This document shows positions 35,166 to 47,775 of a DNA stretch of 64,000 bases, piece after piece. Position 1 is the stretch's first letter. Each line of letters begins with the position of its first letter. The stretch lies in contig CM073558.1 in assembly GCA_037074615.1 (NCBI GenBank), positions 9,362,001 through 9,426,000 of the forward strand, given 5' to 3'. Source of the stretch: Leucaena leucocephala. Its lineage: Eukaryota > Streptophyta > Magnoliopsida > Fabales > Fabaceae. The notes under the pieces are model-generated. The model saw nothing but the letters and a program-made list of their open reading frames with translations. It ran no database searches and had not been told where the DNA came from. A program made the position numbers and the translations under genes.

Positions 35166-37238
35166 TCAATGATATTACTATAACATCCTAGATTTTCATC
35201 CCAAGATTGAAATGATTAGGACCTAATTTTAATATGGAGATTAAGTTTTGAGGTTTATAATTATATAGTTATTGGAAGAAAGAAAATATATCTAAGGTAA
35301 TTTCATTATAAAGTTGAAGGAATAAATAAATAAATAGTATAAGAAGATGTAAAGAGTCACATATTGGAAACTTGGAATAAATGAGTGAAATGTAGCCTAC
35401 GCACAAGAAGCCTGACATCGACTGTCAAAAAATTTATTAGGAGCTTATAAATAAGAGTTCTAAGGTGGAGTCAAAATATTCTTTTGGGTGGCAACTTAAA
35501 TAAGGATGTGAGTCCATAGTATAGTTTTTGAGTTTTCAAAGACTAGAGCAATTCTAGAGGTCGAAGACATTGGGATAAGTTTCCTAGATTTGACCCTTAG
35601 TATTAATTTCTAGATTTTGGGAATTAGATAATAGAATACATAATTATTTCATTATAATTATTGTATTTCTTAGTCTCATTAAATTGCAAATTTCCATTTC
35701 GTTTACCATTGGATTAAACTGACATTTGGTTAACATGTCGAAGACTTCGAACTTGTCATCCTCTATGATGTGATCTTTGATTCATTTTCATATGGGTGAT
35801 TATTAACTCCATACCAAGATCTTTTTATGGTTTTTTGGCTGACATATCTCTAAGTGATAAATTAACATTTGTATTGTTTTAACCATTAGATCAGGCTAAA
35901 ATATGGACAGCAGCCTCATGGCATTCATTAATCAATTTGAATGGTTGGATTTTGAATTCAACATCTATGGTGAGAATAATTTAATTTAGATTAAATATAT
36001 TTTTCTAAATACTTTGGATTAGGTTTTAGTTTGGGAAATCTTCGACAACCTTCATATAACTCAATTGGAAATCTTTATGCTTTTACCAATTTATCATAAT
36101 CAATCATCTAAATGGTTTGAGAGACTTTGTTTTCGGCTTTGGATTAGTTTCATTATTCTATAAACTTTGGAGATATTTTTTATTCCCGATAGCTTCCTTA
36201 AAGTTAAATCTATAATTTCTTCTATTTGAACATTTAGTTTGACTCCGTTTACAATTTGTAGGACTCTAGGGATGATTATCATCATTTTGGTAAACAGACG
36301 ATAAAGAGGTAACATGGATTCTGCCATTTTACTTATTGGTGGCTCCTATGAGTTATCTTAAAGCTATAGAAACATTTCAGGAAATCAATCTTGTTATCAC
36401 CCTGAGAAAAGACTTATGAAAAATGCTATTGGATTTTAAACTAGCCTTGTCGGATAGGTTTTTGGTGAAAATAATTGATTTCTAGTACCCTAGGATTGGA
36501 TAGAAGACATGTTTGTGATTAATTTCTAAATATTTGGAGAGTGACCATGCTCACCACAGCAAGTGGCCTGATTGTGTTTCACTTTATTCTCTTATTAACT
36601 ATCTAATGATGCAGCTTGGATTTTATATGTACTTTGTTAAACATGTTACAGGAAAATGAATCTGTGAATTATAGCAATGTATCATATAATTAAAGTCATT
36701 ATGTGTTCTAACAACTCTTTATGGAGGAACCCATGGTCCTTGTGTGTTATACCAACTCTGGCTAGTTTGCATCATACTTGTGGGAAGCTTGTTAGTGTTA
36801 GCTATGACGTGGGTAACAATTAGCATGTGGGTTCACTTGGCAATTATAAGGATATAAGGTGGTAGTTGGACATTTAATAACCTATGATAATTATTATATT
36901 CATGTGTGTTATATTGACTCTTATATTAATGTGAATATAAATGCAATGTATGGTGATGTGTACTTATTCTTTTGTTCTTAATGCTAGTTTTTTAAAATAT
37001 TAGTCCCACATGGAACCTCATAGGGGAACTGATATGTAAGGTCAATATGTTAAGATTCATGTTACTGAGATAGTGGTCTCACTCTGTTACTTTACAATTT
37101 TCATATGAGAATAGCAGGGGAGACACAAGATTATGGATAAGAAAGTTGTGCAAGATGCCTTCAGGGCATGGACGACACTTTCCTTTAGGTTTACACTTTT
37201 AACAAGATACAATGGAGACCTTGAGTATGGATTATAAT
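35166..37238. other. No gene recognised; possible old LTR pieces
   Basis: Short frames only. TAACATCCTAGATTTTCATCCC at 35,180 looks like an LTR start, and ATTAGTCCCACATGGAACC at 37,000 followed by ATTATAATTCCAACA at 37,231-37,244 looks like parts of a minus-strand copia LTR (TGTTGGAATTATAATCC...). Neither can be bounded. Confidence 0.3.
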
Positions 37239-37745
37239 TCCAACACTCAAGCGAAGACAACAATAGGTTTTGCAAAATGATACTTTGATTTTGTCCCTAT
37301 GGTGCACACAAACAAAAGGCAAATAAGTTCACATTCATATGTGAATGGAGTATTGGTGAGAGGTATTTCTAGAAAATGTGATGCCTTGAAGTGGAACCTC
37401 TTGAAAAAATATACGTCTTCAATTAAAAGGTCATAACAATGTGTTATTTCATGAACCAACATAACTCAAATAACCAATGGTTATTTAAAATAATTCTTCC
37501 ATTAAGAGTAACAACATTTTAGTATGTAGGGTTTCCTCAAAACAACACAATATTTCACCAAGTAATGGTTAACACACCTTTGGTTATAACATTTCATGTG
37601 TCTTTAGAAACTAAAGAGACATAACATTAGTGATTTTTAGGGTTGTAACTCCTTACAAAACCTTTCATATAAACTCCTTAATCTAAAAGGAGATGACTTT
37701 TAAAACAACACATAACTTCATTTTAAAAATATTCAAACAATCCCC
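37239..37745 (+). repeat. Direct repeat, left copy, flanking a gypsy gag remnant
   Basis: It aligns with 40,225-40,675 from TCCAACACTCAA to TTCATTTTAAAA(A/G)TATTC, sharing CATTCATATGTGAATGGAGT, CAACATAACTCAAATAACCAATGG (given in part) and CATGTGTCTTTA. It behaves like an LTR or terminal piece of the element that carries the gag at 39,072. Clean TG...CA ends are not apparent. Confidence 0.6.
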
Positions 37746-39071
37746 CACTATTTTTTAATTTGTGTTATGTGGGTTTAAATTCAACAATCTCCTTCACATA
37801 GATTCCTTAATATATAAGGCTCAAAAAATAATCCTGCATCAAGTTCAAATTTAGTTTTTTTTTTGTGGTCACAATCACCCACTTAACTCAAATTCAACTC
37901 TTTCTTGTTGACTAGGTATTTTTGTGTTTTTGAGCCTATAGGATTATTTTTTAGATTTTTACTTGTTCATAGTATAGGTTTTTTCATTTTAGGTCTTCCT
38001 AGTAGGTTTTGTGTTTCTTAAAAAAAATTTATGAAATACCAACAAATATCTTGATTTTCTTTTGTTTTGTATTTAGTTTCATACTTGTGCATTCTTACAT
38101 CTTGCATTTTTTAGCTAACTATTGGTATTTGCCACTCCTTATTATTACAATTGTTGTCAATATTATTGCAATTGGAGCGTTGTTTATGTTTTTGAATGTT
38201 TGAGTGCTTCATTTTGGACAATTGAAAGTGTTGCAATATGCTGTCATTGTGATGTCATGACCTTTAATTGATTCATTTTTAGTATTTGGACTATACTAGC
38301 ATGTCATTTTGAGAAACCTTGTATAACTTTGGAACTTGGTGCTTGTTGAAACCTTGCTCAAATTTATTGTTATTAAGTTGTTGCAGCTATAAGTGGTGTT
38401 TTGCATTTGAAGTTGAGTTTATACATGATTTTCCATGCAAACCTACATCTCCACACCAATTTTGAAGGGTTGATTATTATTCTTTCTTGTGAATGGCTTT
38501 GAATAAGCTTTTACAAAGTTTTGAACTTTAGTGGCAAGAGTTTTGTGTGTATAGGTTGAAGTTTTAGAGGTTAAGTTTTCATTGAGCAAAGCTTGACGTT
38601 GAAAATCTCTTAGCATGAATTGTTGAATGTTGAGTTGTGAAAAAGACTTTTTGATCAATTTACTCATGTTTTAGATTGATTTGGTCACTTAAAATTTTAT
38701 TTTTCTGTCAAAATTGTCAAATTTTTTCTTTTGTGGATACTTTTGTTGTGGGAAACTCTGAGGTTCAAGTGATTTTTCTCTATTTTTACATTAGCATTAG
38801 TGAGAATCTTTGTTCTCCGCTACAAACTTAATTTTTCTCAAATTTCAGCTCTCACTATACGAATGGTATCAATTTTTGAAATATTTTCTTTGTTCTTCTT
38901 GACTTTTGTGACCCATGCAGCTTTGAGTGTATAGCATCCATACATACTCCATAAATACCATATACACTTGCATCCATTACATTTCATCCATTTTAATTTG
39001 ATCTAGTGTGTGCAAGTCAATTTTGTTCCTTTGTCGTTATTTTTTTTTTGCTTGTTTGCTTGTTTTGGTTT
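37746..39071. other. Retroelement 5' leader-like sequence
   Basis: T-rich sequence between the left direct repeat and the gag frame. It resembles the untranslated leader of gypsy elements, but no tRNA primer site is found. The short frames here have no recognised product. Confidence 0.4.
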
Positions 39072-40260
39072 ATGCCTAGAAAGTATGGGTCTCTTGTTCC
39101 TTATAATCCTGAAATTAAAAGATCTTTGACTAAAATTAGGAAAGAAAAGAGGGTAGTTGGAACTAGTCAAGTGATAATAGAGGAAGAGATTTTCCAAGAA
39201 TCTAGTCATTCTCCTGGTGAAAGTGAAACTGAGTTAGAGACTATGGACCCTCCTAATCCCCTCCCCCTAATGGACCCAATGGGAAATGGTGCTAATGGTA
39301 GCAATATTGGTAATGGGAATGGCAATAATAGGCATGATGAGAACAACTTAGGGAACAATGGTCAAATCATGAGGAAGAGAATAGGAGCATTAGAGACATA
39401 AATAGCTCCACTACTAATTATTATTCCTATAGGTTTTTATACTGATAATACAAATTTTGATATTAAAAGAACTTTAATTGTGGCCTTATATAAGTTCTTT
39501 GGTCTTGTAGGTAATGATCCTCATCGACATGTGAGGTTTATATGCATTATTTTCTCATCAATAAAGCCACCATTTGCCAACCTTGATATTTTGATGAGAG
39601 CATTCTATTTCACATTAAGAAAAGATTAATAATGATGACTCTACACATTACCTTAGCACTTTACCACTCTTACATGGTATCAATTGAAGAGTGTATTCCT
39701 TGAGCACTACTTTCCTCCATTAATAGCTTCCAAACTCAATAAGGAGATATCCGGAATTGAGCAACAATATAAAGAGACTTTGCGTGAGTATTGGACAAGA
39801 TTCCTCACTCTTTTGTCTCAATATCCACACCATAACGTCTCCAAGATTTACTTGGTTAACTATTTCTACAAAGGTCTTCTCTCCCATAACAAGACCTCCA
39901 TCAATGTTCCTTATCATGGTTATTCATGGGACATGACCCCACAAGTTCCCTGTCATCTTCTCCAAAAGATGGCTACTAATTATCAACAATTTGATGATAG
40001 AGATACACAGAAAATACAAAATACCTCTTTAGTATCCTCCCAAGACATATCAATTAAGATAGCTTCATTGGGAACCAAATGGAGAAAATGATGACCACAC
40101 TTGAGAGTATGGTTCATTCCAAACAAGTAAAGATGTGGGAGCTTCTTCCAATTTATGTCAAGCCTTTACTACACTTTCTTGTGAACATTGTGCTTCAGTT
40201 CTACACATTACAAGTGATTGCACTTCCAACACTCAATGCCAATAGTTTTTATAAAGTGAT
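39072..40260 (+). pseudogene. Gypsy-type gag (Athila/Ogre-like), broken
   Basis: From an ATG at 39,072 (MPRKYGSLVPYNPEIKRSL) the frame runs to a TAA at about 39,400, then resumes with LYKFFGLVGNDPHRHVRF and LMRAFYFTLRKD, the start of a Retrotrans_gag domain. After further breaks come VFLEHYFPP, KLNKEISGIEQQYKETLREYW (given in part), QYPHH and YFYKGLLS (39,690-39,880), then LLQKMATNYQQF (39,958-39,995). A perfect C-x2-C-x4-H-x4-C zinc knuckle (CEHCASVLHITSDC) lies at 40,180-40,221. Sequence order matches Athila-lineage gag. No protease, reverse transcriptase or integrase follows; the frame runs straight into the right direct repeat. Confidence 0.75.
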
Positions 40261-40675
40261 AATTTGACTTTGTCTCTGGTGCATACAAATACAAAGGCAA
40301 ATGAGTTCATATTCATATGTGAATGGAGTGATGTTATAGACAATGAAGTGATGTCTTAAAGAGGTACATCTCTAAGTAATGTACCTCTTCAATTAAAAAC
40401 TATTTATCATATGTTGTTTCATGAACCAATAAAACTTAAATAACCAATGATTATTTAAAATAATTTGTCCATGAAGAGTAACAACCTTTTCATATAAAGG
40501 GTTTTCTTACAACAACACAGCATTTCATCAAGTGGTGGTTAACTCACTTTTAGTTATAACCTTTCATGTGTCTTTATGAACTAAAGAGATATGACCTTTG
40601 TGAGTTTTAGTGTCGTAACTTTCTATACAATCCTTCTCATAAATTCCTTCATTTTAAAAGTATTCCAGCAGAAAG
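40225..40675 (+). repeat. Direct repeat, right copy
   Basis: Partner of 37,239-37,745. It starts within the last codons of the gag remnant (TSNTQC), so the element lacks pol and joins gag directly to this terminal repeat. Confidence 0.6.
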
Positions 40676-43408
40676 TACCCCTATCAAATCAAAATTGTAA
40701 TTAAATACTAACAGAGAAATAGAAGGCTACGAAATAACACCCAAAGCTAAAGATTTCAAATCAAAATAATATATTAAGATATTATTAGTCAGGTTTTGTG
40801 ACCATAATTTTGAAATGCAACATTTTATCCTCTAAATTCTAATAAAAACAAAATAATTTACACATTAGTGAAATTAACATTAATTATCCGAATTTCCCAT
40901 TGATGTTTTACGTTTCACTTTCAAGTGGGAAATGCCATTCGTAAATACTTAAACTGCTGTATTATATTTTTAAATTTCTTATTAATTTTAACAGTAAAGT
41001 ATTATAATTTCAAACATGAATTTTATTTCCTTTAACTAGTGGAATGTTGTTTTCAATTCCACTGATTTTTTCGAACCCATAAAATGCTAAAAGCTAGTCA
41101 TTGACATACTCATTGATTCATAGAAAGAAAATAGGATTTATTTATTCATATGTTGCACAAATATTTTAATTTGTTTTATTTCTCAAATAAATAAGCAATT
41201 AAATTAGGACATTTGTATATCACATTCAGAAAAATTTGTGGTCTTGAATTTGTGAGAAAAAGTAATTTTAAGATAAATTAAATAATTATAAGATTTTTTT
41301 AAAATAAATATGTTATCATCAATTTTACAAATTGAGTCTTAAGGCATGTTTAATAAACTTCTAAATCATAGTTTCAGAAGTATTTTAAGGCTAAATTACT
41401 CTTACCTATTTATTTAAAATCACTTCTAAAAAGCTAATCAAAATACCCTCTTGTCTAATTTCTGTGAGTATTTGTACACGTGCGCGTTATACACACACAC
41501 ACAACTATAATTTCATTTTCACCTATCACTAGTTGAGTATACAGTCATTTCACTATAATTAATTTGTAGATGTTACGTTTACTATGAATATGAAAACTTT
41601 ACAGATACTAAAGGTATAATACCTTTATCTATTAAAGGATAACGATGAAAGAAATTATTGCGTGCGGTTATTTTATACATTGAACTAGGCAATAAAAGGT
41701 TAGGTTCAAGTCAACTAGTCTTAAAGTAAATCAAATTTTTTGAAGTGCTTCGGTTGAAATTGAAATAAAGAAAGGATAAAAAGAAGCATATAAATGTTAA
41801 TTTCATGAGATCTATGTGGAAAGATGGGATTACACTGAAATTTAATCCATATACTGATGTATCTATATATCTATAGAGAGAGAGAGAGAGAAAGTGACAA
41901 AATAGTAATATAATTGATCGCAAAGCTACGTCATGTTTTTATACACTTGTCCTTTCCCTCTATGAATATATCACTTCTAAATTTAGGAGATTCAATTTGG
42001 GTTAAAACATGAATTCTCTTTTTCTGTAAAGCAAAAGTGTAATCCTATTGCTTTACAACAATACATTTAAACAGTAAAATTCTATGTTTTCACACTGCAC
42101 AGATATCATAATTCTTTCCCCTTATTTTCATGAGTTTTCGCCTTGGAGAATAACTATTCCTTTTGTTTTTTCATCTGGACTACTTGTCAACACACTATTC
42201 CATATCAAAGTTATGACTGGTGGTTAAACATAAACTCTTTCCCAAAAGTGTTCTCATAGATCAAGATTCAAATCCCTGACGACATTGTAAGTAACGTTTG
42301 TTTTGGGACTCAGTCTAATACAACTCCTTTTGGATTTTAGAGAATACTGATTCAATAAAGACTGTTTATGTATTTAAATTTTTTTTATTGTTTATTTTTT
42401 ATACACCTATTATGGCGATTATTATAGGCCGGAGGAGTTACGTTCTTTATACCACTACCAAAAGTCACCTCTTTGTCATCATTTTTTTTTTCTTTTTCCC
42501 CTCTTATTTTTCATAGAATGATAGAATCTCATAGCAAGTCTGAAAACTCAAAAGTCAATCGATGGATCATGAAGCCGACCAATGATGATAAAAGTATATT
42601 TGTCAAAATTAGTTATTAGCATTGCTTGAGGATTTGAAAGTTGACCCGGTAAAAGAGTTCCATCTATTAATAGTGATAGTTATATCTTCAAGTCAAAAAG
42701 ATGCACAACATTTTTTGCCAATTATACTCCTAACATTTGATAAGAAATTTCATGACTCCAAGTCTCAAACAGTGTTATAATATAATACACTTTCCGCTAA
42801 ATGTCCTTTATTTCTTTTATTTTCATCATCATCCATAAGTTTAGAGAAAAAAATATTCAGCAATATAAAAAAAAATAGAGAATAATTGCACGTAAGAACC
42901 CAGATTTTTCTTACGTTGAAATTGATCCACCTTAAATTTTCAATTAATTAAATTATAGGAATTTTTAGGTGACTAATTATCATATTTTAAATTTTTTTCA
43001 TGTATTAATAAAATTATATTTTTGATTAATTTTGAGAATAATGTTTTAAAAAAATTATTAATAGTAATCTTCCAATAAATTAATTGTAAAACTCCCAAAA
43101 ATAAAAAAAATAAAAGGAAAAACCTTTGGAGTGTGAAGAGAAGAACATCATTTCCATGACTTCAATATTACTACTTCCATTGTAAGCTACAGGGCTTGAT
43201 CATCAACCCTATGAAAATACCTACCTAATTACCTATTCCACAATTTTAGGATCACGCTTCATTAGTGATTTCAAAATTCATTTAAATTGATAAAAGTTTT
43301 TACCACAATAAATATCATTCATTTTATAAAATATTTTCGAAGAGACATTCATTATAAAACAATGAATTTCACTTTGGAACTCATAAGTTGGTTCCATCCC
43401 CTTAAAAC
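40676..43408. other. No gene recognised; (AG)8 microsatellite
   Basis: AT-rich intergenic DNA. A (AG)8 run is at 41,875-41,890, and a short CA run near 41,492-41,504. No sustained frame is visible. Confidence 0.5.
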
Positions 43409-44395
43409 ACGGCTAAGGTGCAAATTTTTCCGCAGATTTTTACTCATGAACAATATTGTCATGGATTTTTTTTGGTTTAATGTTGATTTGAAAGTTTCAA
43501 AACATAATAATATTGCCATGATTATTATTCATGTTAAGTTTGATCCTTAGGTAACTAAATATGCTAATCTAACAGGTTCACGTATCATCCATGTCACTTT
43601 GTTTTCCTTAAGATGCAAATTTGCCTCATAAGTTTTCATTGAGGAGCAATGTTGTCCTAGAAATCTTTTTGCCTCAATAGTTTCTTGCGCCAATCATTGT
43701 TGAGGTTAAGTTTAATTGTTAGTGACTAAATATACTGAGTTGACAGATCCATGTGTAATTCATTTCATTTTCTTCAAGTTAGATTTATAAATAAAGAAAA
43801 ATAAATAAAAAGCATAATGCATACCACCTAAAGGATTGGAGAAAATTGAAGAGGTGGAAACATCTTATGCGGTAAAGAGAAAATCAAACAGGTACCCCAC
43901 TATCTTGACATCGATAGAGTATAGCAGTAAAGGATTGCCAATGGTCTTGTTCTCTACAATCTCCCTTAGTGTCTCCTAAATTAAGTAATCAAAATTTCTT
44001 CATTACTCTTTAGTGAATGTAAGCTCCTCTTCCATCTGTTACTTCTTATTCTTCATTGTTTACTTTGTTAACTCAGAATATTTAGTTAATTAATGATCAA
44101 ACTTAACCTAGATAATATTCAGGGCCAACATTGCTACGATTTGGAGATTTGTAGGGTGACATTACTCCTAAGTGAAAACTCCTTAGACAAATTTGCACCT
44201 TAGGCAAAAAAACAAAAAAAAAAAGTTGATGGTGTATGACACATGGACTTGTTAGCTTATTATATTTAGTCAACTAATAGTTAAATTTAACTAAGATAAC
44301 AGTCAGGTTGATATTTAAACAAAAATAACCACCATGGGAATAATGCTCTTGAGTGAAAACTTTCGTAACAAATTTACACCCTAACCCCATTAAAA
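43409..44395. mobile_element. Nested foldback elements (one inside another)
   Basis: Outer arms: 43,411-43,600 (CTAAGGTGCAAATTTTTCC...) is mirrored by 44,225-44,393 (...ACAAATTTACACCCTAACC). Inner arms: 43,606-43,800 (CCTTAAGATGCAAATTTGCC...) is mirrored by 44,050-44,205 (...GACAAATTTGCACCTTAGG). The arms share sequence with each other (CTAAATAT(G/A)CT, ATCCATGTCA and complements), so a family member has inserted near the middle of a relative. Coding capacity is nil. These look like Mutator-like or foldback MITEs; superfamily is uncertain. Confidence 0.6.
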
Positions 44396-44751
44396 AAGTA
44401 TGAATATCCAATTTACAATACTTCTTATGGTCTTTATTATAAGTACCTAATAAAAACTCTATATAAAATAATAAAATTAGTTAGTTATTGTAAACTATCA
44501 AAATTATCCTCAATAAAAAAATATTAGTTAGAGGGTTTTGATTAATTAGTTAGGAAACTTTATAATTAGTTAGGGATACTAAATGGAAAAACTTAATACA
44601 AGAGATAAAATATATTATATTATAAAATAAATAGAGGTCTTTATATTAAGAACTGAAAGGAGTAATTCAAATCCAAATTATCTATTCAAATTCAAATATA
44701 ATATTATCTATTTATGTTTATGTTTCTCATGTGAGATGATTAATTTATATT
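44396..44751. other. No gene recognised
   Basis: Very AT-rich spacer between two foldback clusters. Confidence 0.5.
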
Positions 44752-45670
44752 GGGTTAAAGTGTAAATTTGCCTTGAAAGTTTCCAGTTAGAAACACTGGA
44801 TATCTAGAAGTTGTTTTAAAAGCACTGTTGCCCAGAAAGCCACATTGTTGCACTTCATCTTTTGTTTTTTGTTAAGGTGCAAATTTTCCCCAATAGTTTT
44901 CGCTTAGGAGTGTTGAGTATTAAAAAGTTTTTTTTATTCAATATCATCCTAACCATTATCTAGGTTTAATTTGACTATTATTTTGATTAAATATACTAAG
45001 TTGGTTAGTACACATGTCATCCACTTTATTTTTTCCTAAAACATATTTATAAACATGGAAAAGATTTTAAGAAAAAAGAATCCTTCCAAGCTTTGTCGTT
45101 TTTAAAGTATCACTCTCAGAAGACCATTAACAATCTCTTGAAAAATAACATTTGATAGTTTCATATGTTATCTTCTTAAACTTATAAGTAGTTATTCCCA
45201 AAATCAACCCCGTCATTCATGCCTTTCGAAAATTCTCATGCATCCCTTTTGCATATGTTATCTTCTATATTTTTCTGCTTTACTTTATGCTCATAAAATG
45301 TACTAAAATAAAATATGATCTCCTGAGAATGATACTCTATTAATGACGAAGCTTGGTATAATGCATTTTATAATTTTTCCTTATTTATAAATTTGACTTC
45401 GAAACAAATGAAGTGGATGGCACATGGACTGGTTAGCTCAGTATATTTGGTCAAACTAATAGTAAAACTAAACTAGGATAACAACTGAGGCAGAATTGAA
45501 CCAAATGAAAATTTTTTTGATACCCAACGCTCATAAATGAAAACTTCTGGGATAAATTTGCACCTTAACCTAAAATAAAAGATGATATGGATACCATATG
45601 GCATGCCACATCATCATATTGGTCATCTAACAATCAAACTTAACTTTAGAATAGTTAGTATAACATAATT
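44752..45670. mobile_element. Second nested foldback of the same family
   Basis: Inner element 44,871-45,570 has matching ends GTTAAGGTGCAAATTTT and ATTTGCACCTTAAC, with arms of about 190 bases (GTTGGTTAGTACACATG... mirrored by ...CACATGGACTGGTTAGCTC). Outer arms 44,752-44,870 (TTAAAGTGTAAATTTGCC) and 45,571-45,670 (ATGGCATGCCACATCATC, TTGGTCATCTAACAATC) flank it, though the outer pairing is less complete than in the first cluster. Confidence 0.55.
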
Positions 45671-45680
45671 CTAATAAGAT

Positions 45681-46254
45681 AAAGGTGCATCTAACACCCT
45701 AAACTAATTTTAGATGAGCAATTAACACTTTAAAGTATTTAGGGGTGCAATTAACACTCCAAAATAAGTTTAGAAGTGCAACCAGCACCCTAAAATATTT
45801 AAATTAATATAATCTCACATTTTCACTAATAGAAATACAAATTTATATATGATCCATGTCATGTAAGTTTTTTATTTTAACACATTATTATTTAAAATAT
45901 CACATGTGTCATATTATTTAAATATAGTACTCAATAAACCTTAAAATTGATATTGTATAGAATTCTTATGTGAAGATTGAGAAATTTCATAGTTTATTTA
46001 GTATAATTTGTTAAAATAATATTAACATGTAGCTTTAAAACAATAATGTGTCGAAATAAAAAGTTTATGTAACATGTATCAAATAAAAATTTATATTTTT
46101 ATTAGTAAAACAGAAAAATTGCAACAATTTAAATACTTGAGGGTGTTAATTGCACCTCTAAATTTAATTTGGGATGTTAATTGTACATTTAAATACTTTA
46201 ATATGCTAATTACTCATCTAACATTAATTTGGAGTATTGTATGCACTTTTACCC
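45681..46254. mobile_element. Foldback MITE, full-length palindromic
   Basis: The left arm AAAGGTGCATCTAACACCC...ATGAGCAATTAACAC and right arm ...GCTAATTACTCATCT...GTATGCACTTTTACCC are inverted copies. Pairing continues inward through AATAATGTGT / ACACATTATT to within about 100 bases of the centre. The ends resemble the AAGGTGCAA family of the neighbouring elements but the body is different. Confidence 0.65.
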
Positions 46255-47100
46255 ATTTTAATATTAGGATGTGAGTGAATTAAGGATTAAAAAAATTATG
46301 ATGAATTATAATAGTTGAAGAAATTATATGATAATAATAATAATAATAATAATAATAAAAGTTTGAAAAATAATAGGGCAAGAAAGAGGAAATAAAATGG
46401 AAATCCTTAATTTTAATTTTTCTATGTGGACGCCTTAGGTATAATTTACCCCTAACCCATTATTATATTGTGTGAGAAGAGAGTCTTCTTCTCCTTCTTG
46501 CCCAATTTCATCATTTTTCATTTTCTCTAGCCTAGGGTTCAATTTATCATATATTTTTTGGTAAGTAAAATGACCTCACATCACTTCATTTATTTTATGA
46601 ATAACTCCTTAGAAGTAAAATTTTTTCTATAGCTATAATAGCTTTCAAATGCTTAAAAAACTTATTTCTACCATGATTAATTTGTAATTAATTTTAATAA
46701 AAATGATTTAAAGTAGTTAATTATTGTTATTAGAAAGGTAATTTTATAATCAGGGTGACATTGCTACAATTTGAAAATATTCAAAGTAATATTACTCCTG
46801 AAAAAATTTCTAAATATATAACACTTGTAAGTAAATACCTTTAAGATAAATTTATACTTTAACTCATTTATGTTTCATGACAACATAAGAACAAACTTAA
46901 GAATAAAACCATAAAAAAATTGTATTAATTGAGTAATTTCCTACGTGACTAAGTAATATTTAATATTTTTAATTAATTTGTAGTTTATTTAACATTATAA
47001 AGTTATTTTCTACTAGTACTCATTATCTTAAAATATTTTTAGTGTAACACTCTAAAATATATTTTAGTAGTATTTAATGTCCTAAATTTAGAATGTTCAT
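46255..47100. other. No gene recognised; (ATA)n microsatellite
   Basis: A 28-base AAT/ATA microsatellite lies at 46,331-46,358. Segment 46,755-46,860 looks like one arm of the AAGGTGCAA foldback family (GTGACATTGCTAC, TTACTCCTGA, GATAAATTTATACTTTAAC). No coding signal. Confidence 0.45.
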
Positions 47101-47775
47101 TGAAACATCCTACTTTTACCACCTCAGAGTACGTATTCAGAAACATATTTGATTAGAGGAAGCATTACATTAGCCCAAAAATTAAAATTTTAAAACTTAC
47201 TTCTCGAGTATTGTTCACTTGGTAATTTCTAGATTTATAGTTCAACTTAAAAAAAATCATAACTAATTGTAGAAAAATCGTATAGAGGTGATCCAAATTT
47301 CTAATTGAAGCTCTTTCATAGCTCTTTAAGAAAAAAAAAATATAAATCTGGACATTTACTTTTCCAATTTATATAGTTAAATCGTTACTTTTTACTGTCA
47401 TATGGCAAACTCTAAAAATTCTAGATTCTGTCTCTTAGCTTTGGAAATTCATTTATCTTAATATACACATCTAAATGAAGCATATTACCTATGCATTTAT
47501 AGATATGGATGTGTAATACTTGGTCATAAAATTTTGTGGATTAATTAATTCATTTGCTAGATCAAACTAAAGCCACAACAAAACTGCTTCAGGACTTACA
47601 TTTTTTTTACTATTTCAGTTTCCTTTCCTTCACTTTTATTAATTGTTCCAATATGCATAAACCATCTCTTTTTCCTTTCATGCATTCATATACATCATGT
47701 ACATATGCCATAATTATTTCATACAATTTCATCACATAAATAGACACCTTACATGGCATTTACACATATGAAAAA

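Noticed and set aside
36100..36327. 75-codon minus-strand frame
   Set aside because: No recognised family; isolated in AT-rich DNA where such lengths occur by chance.
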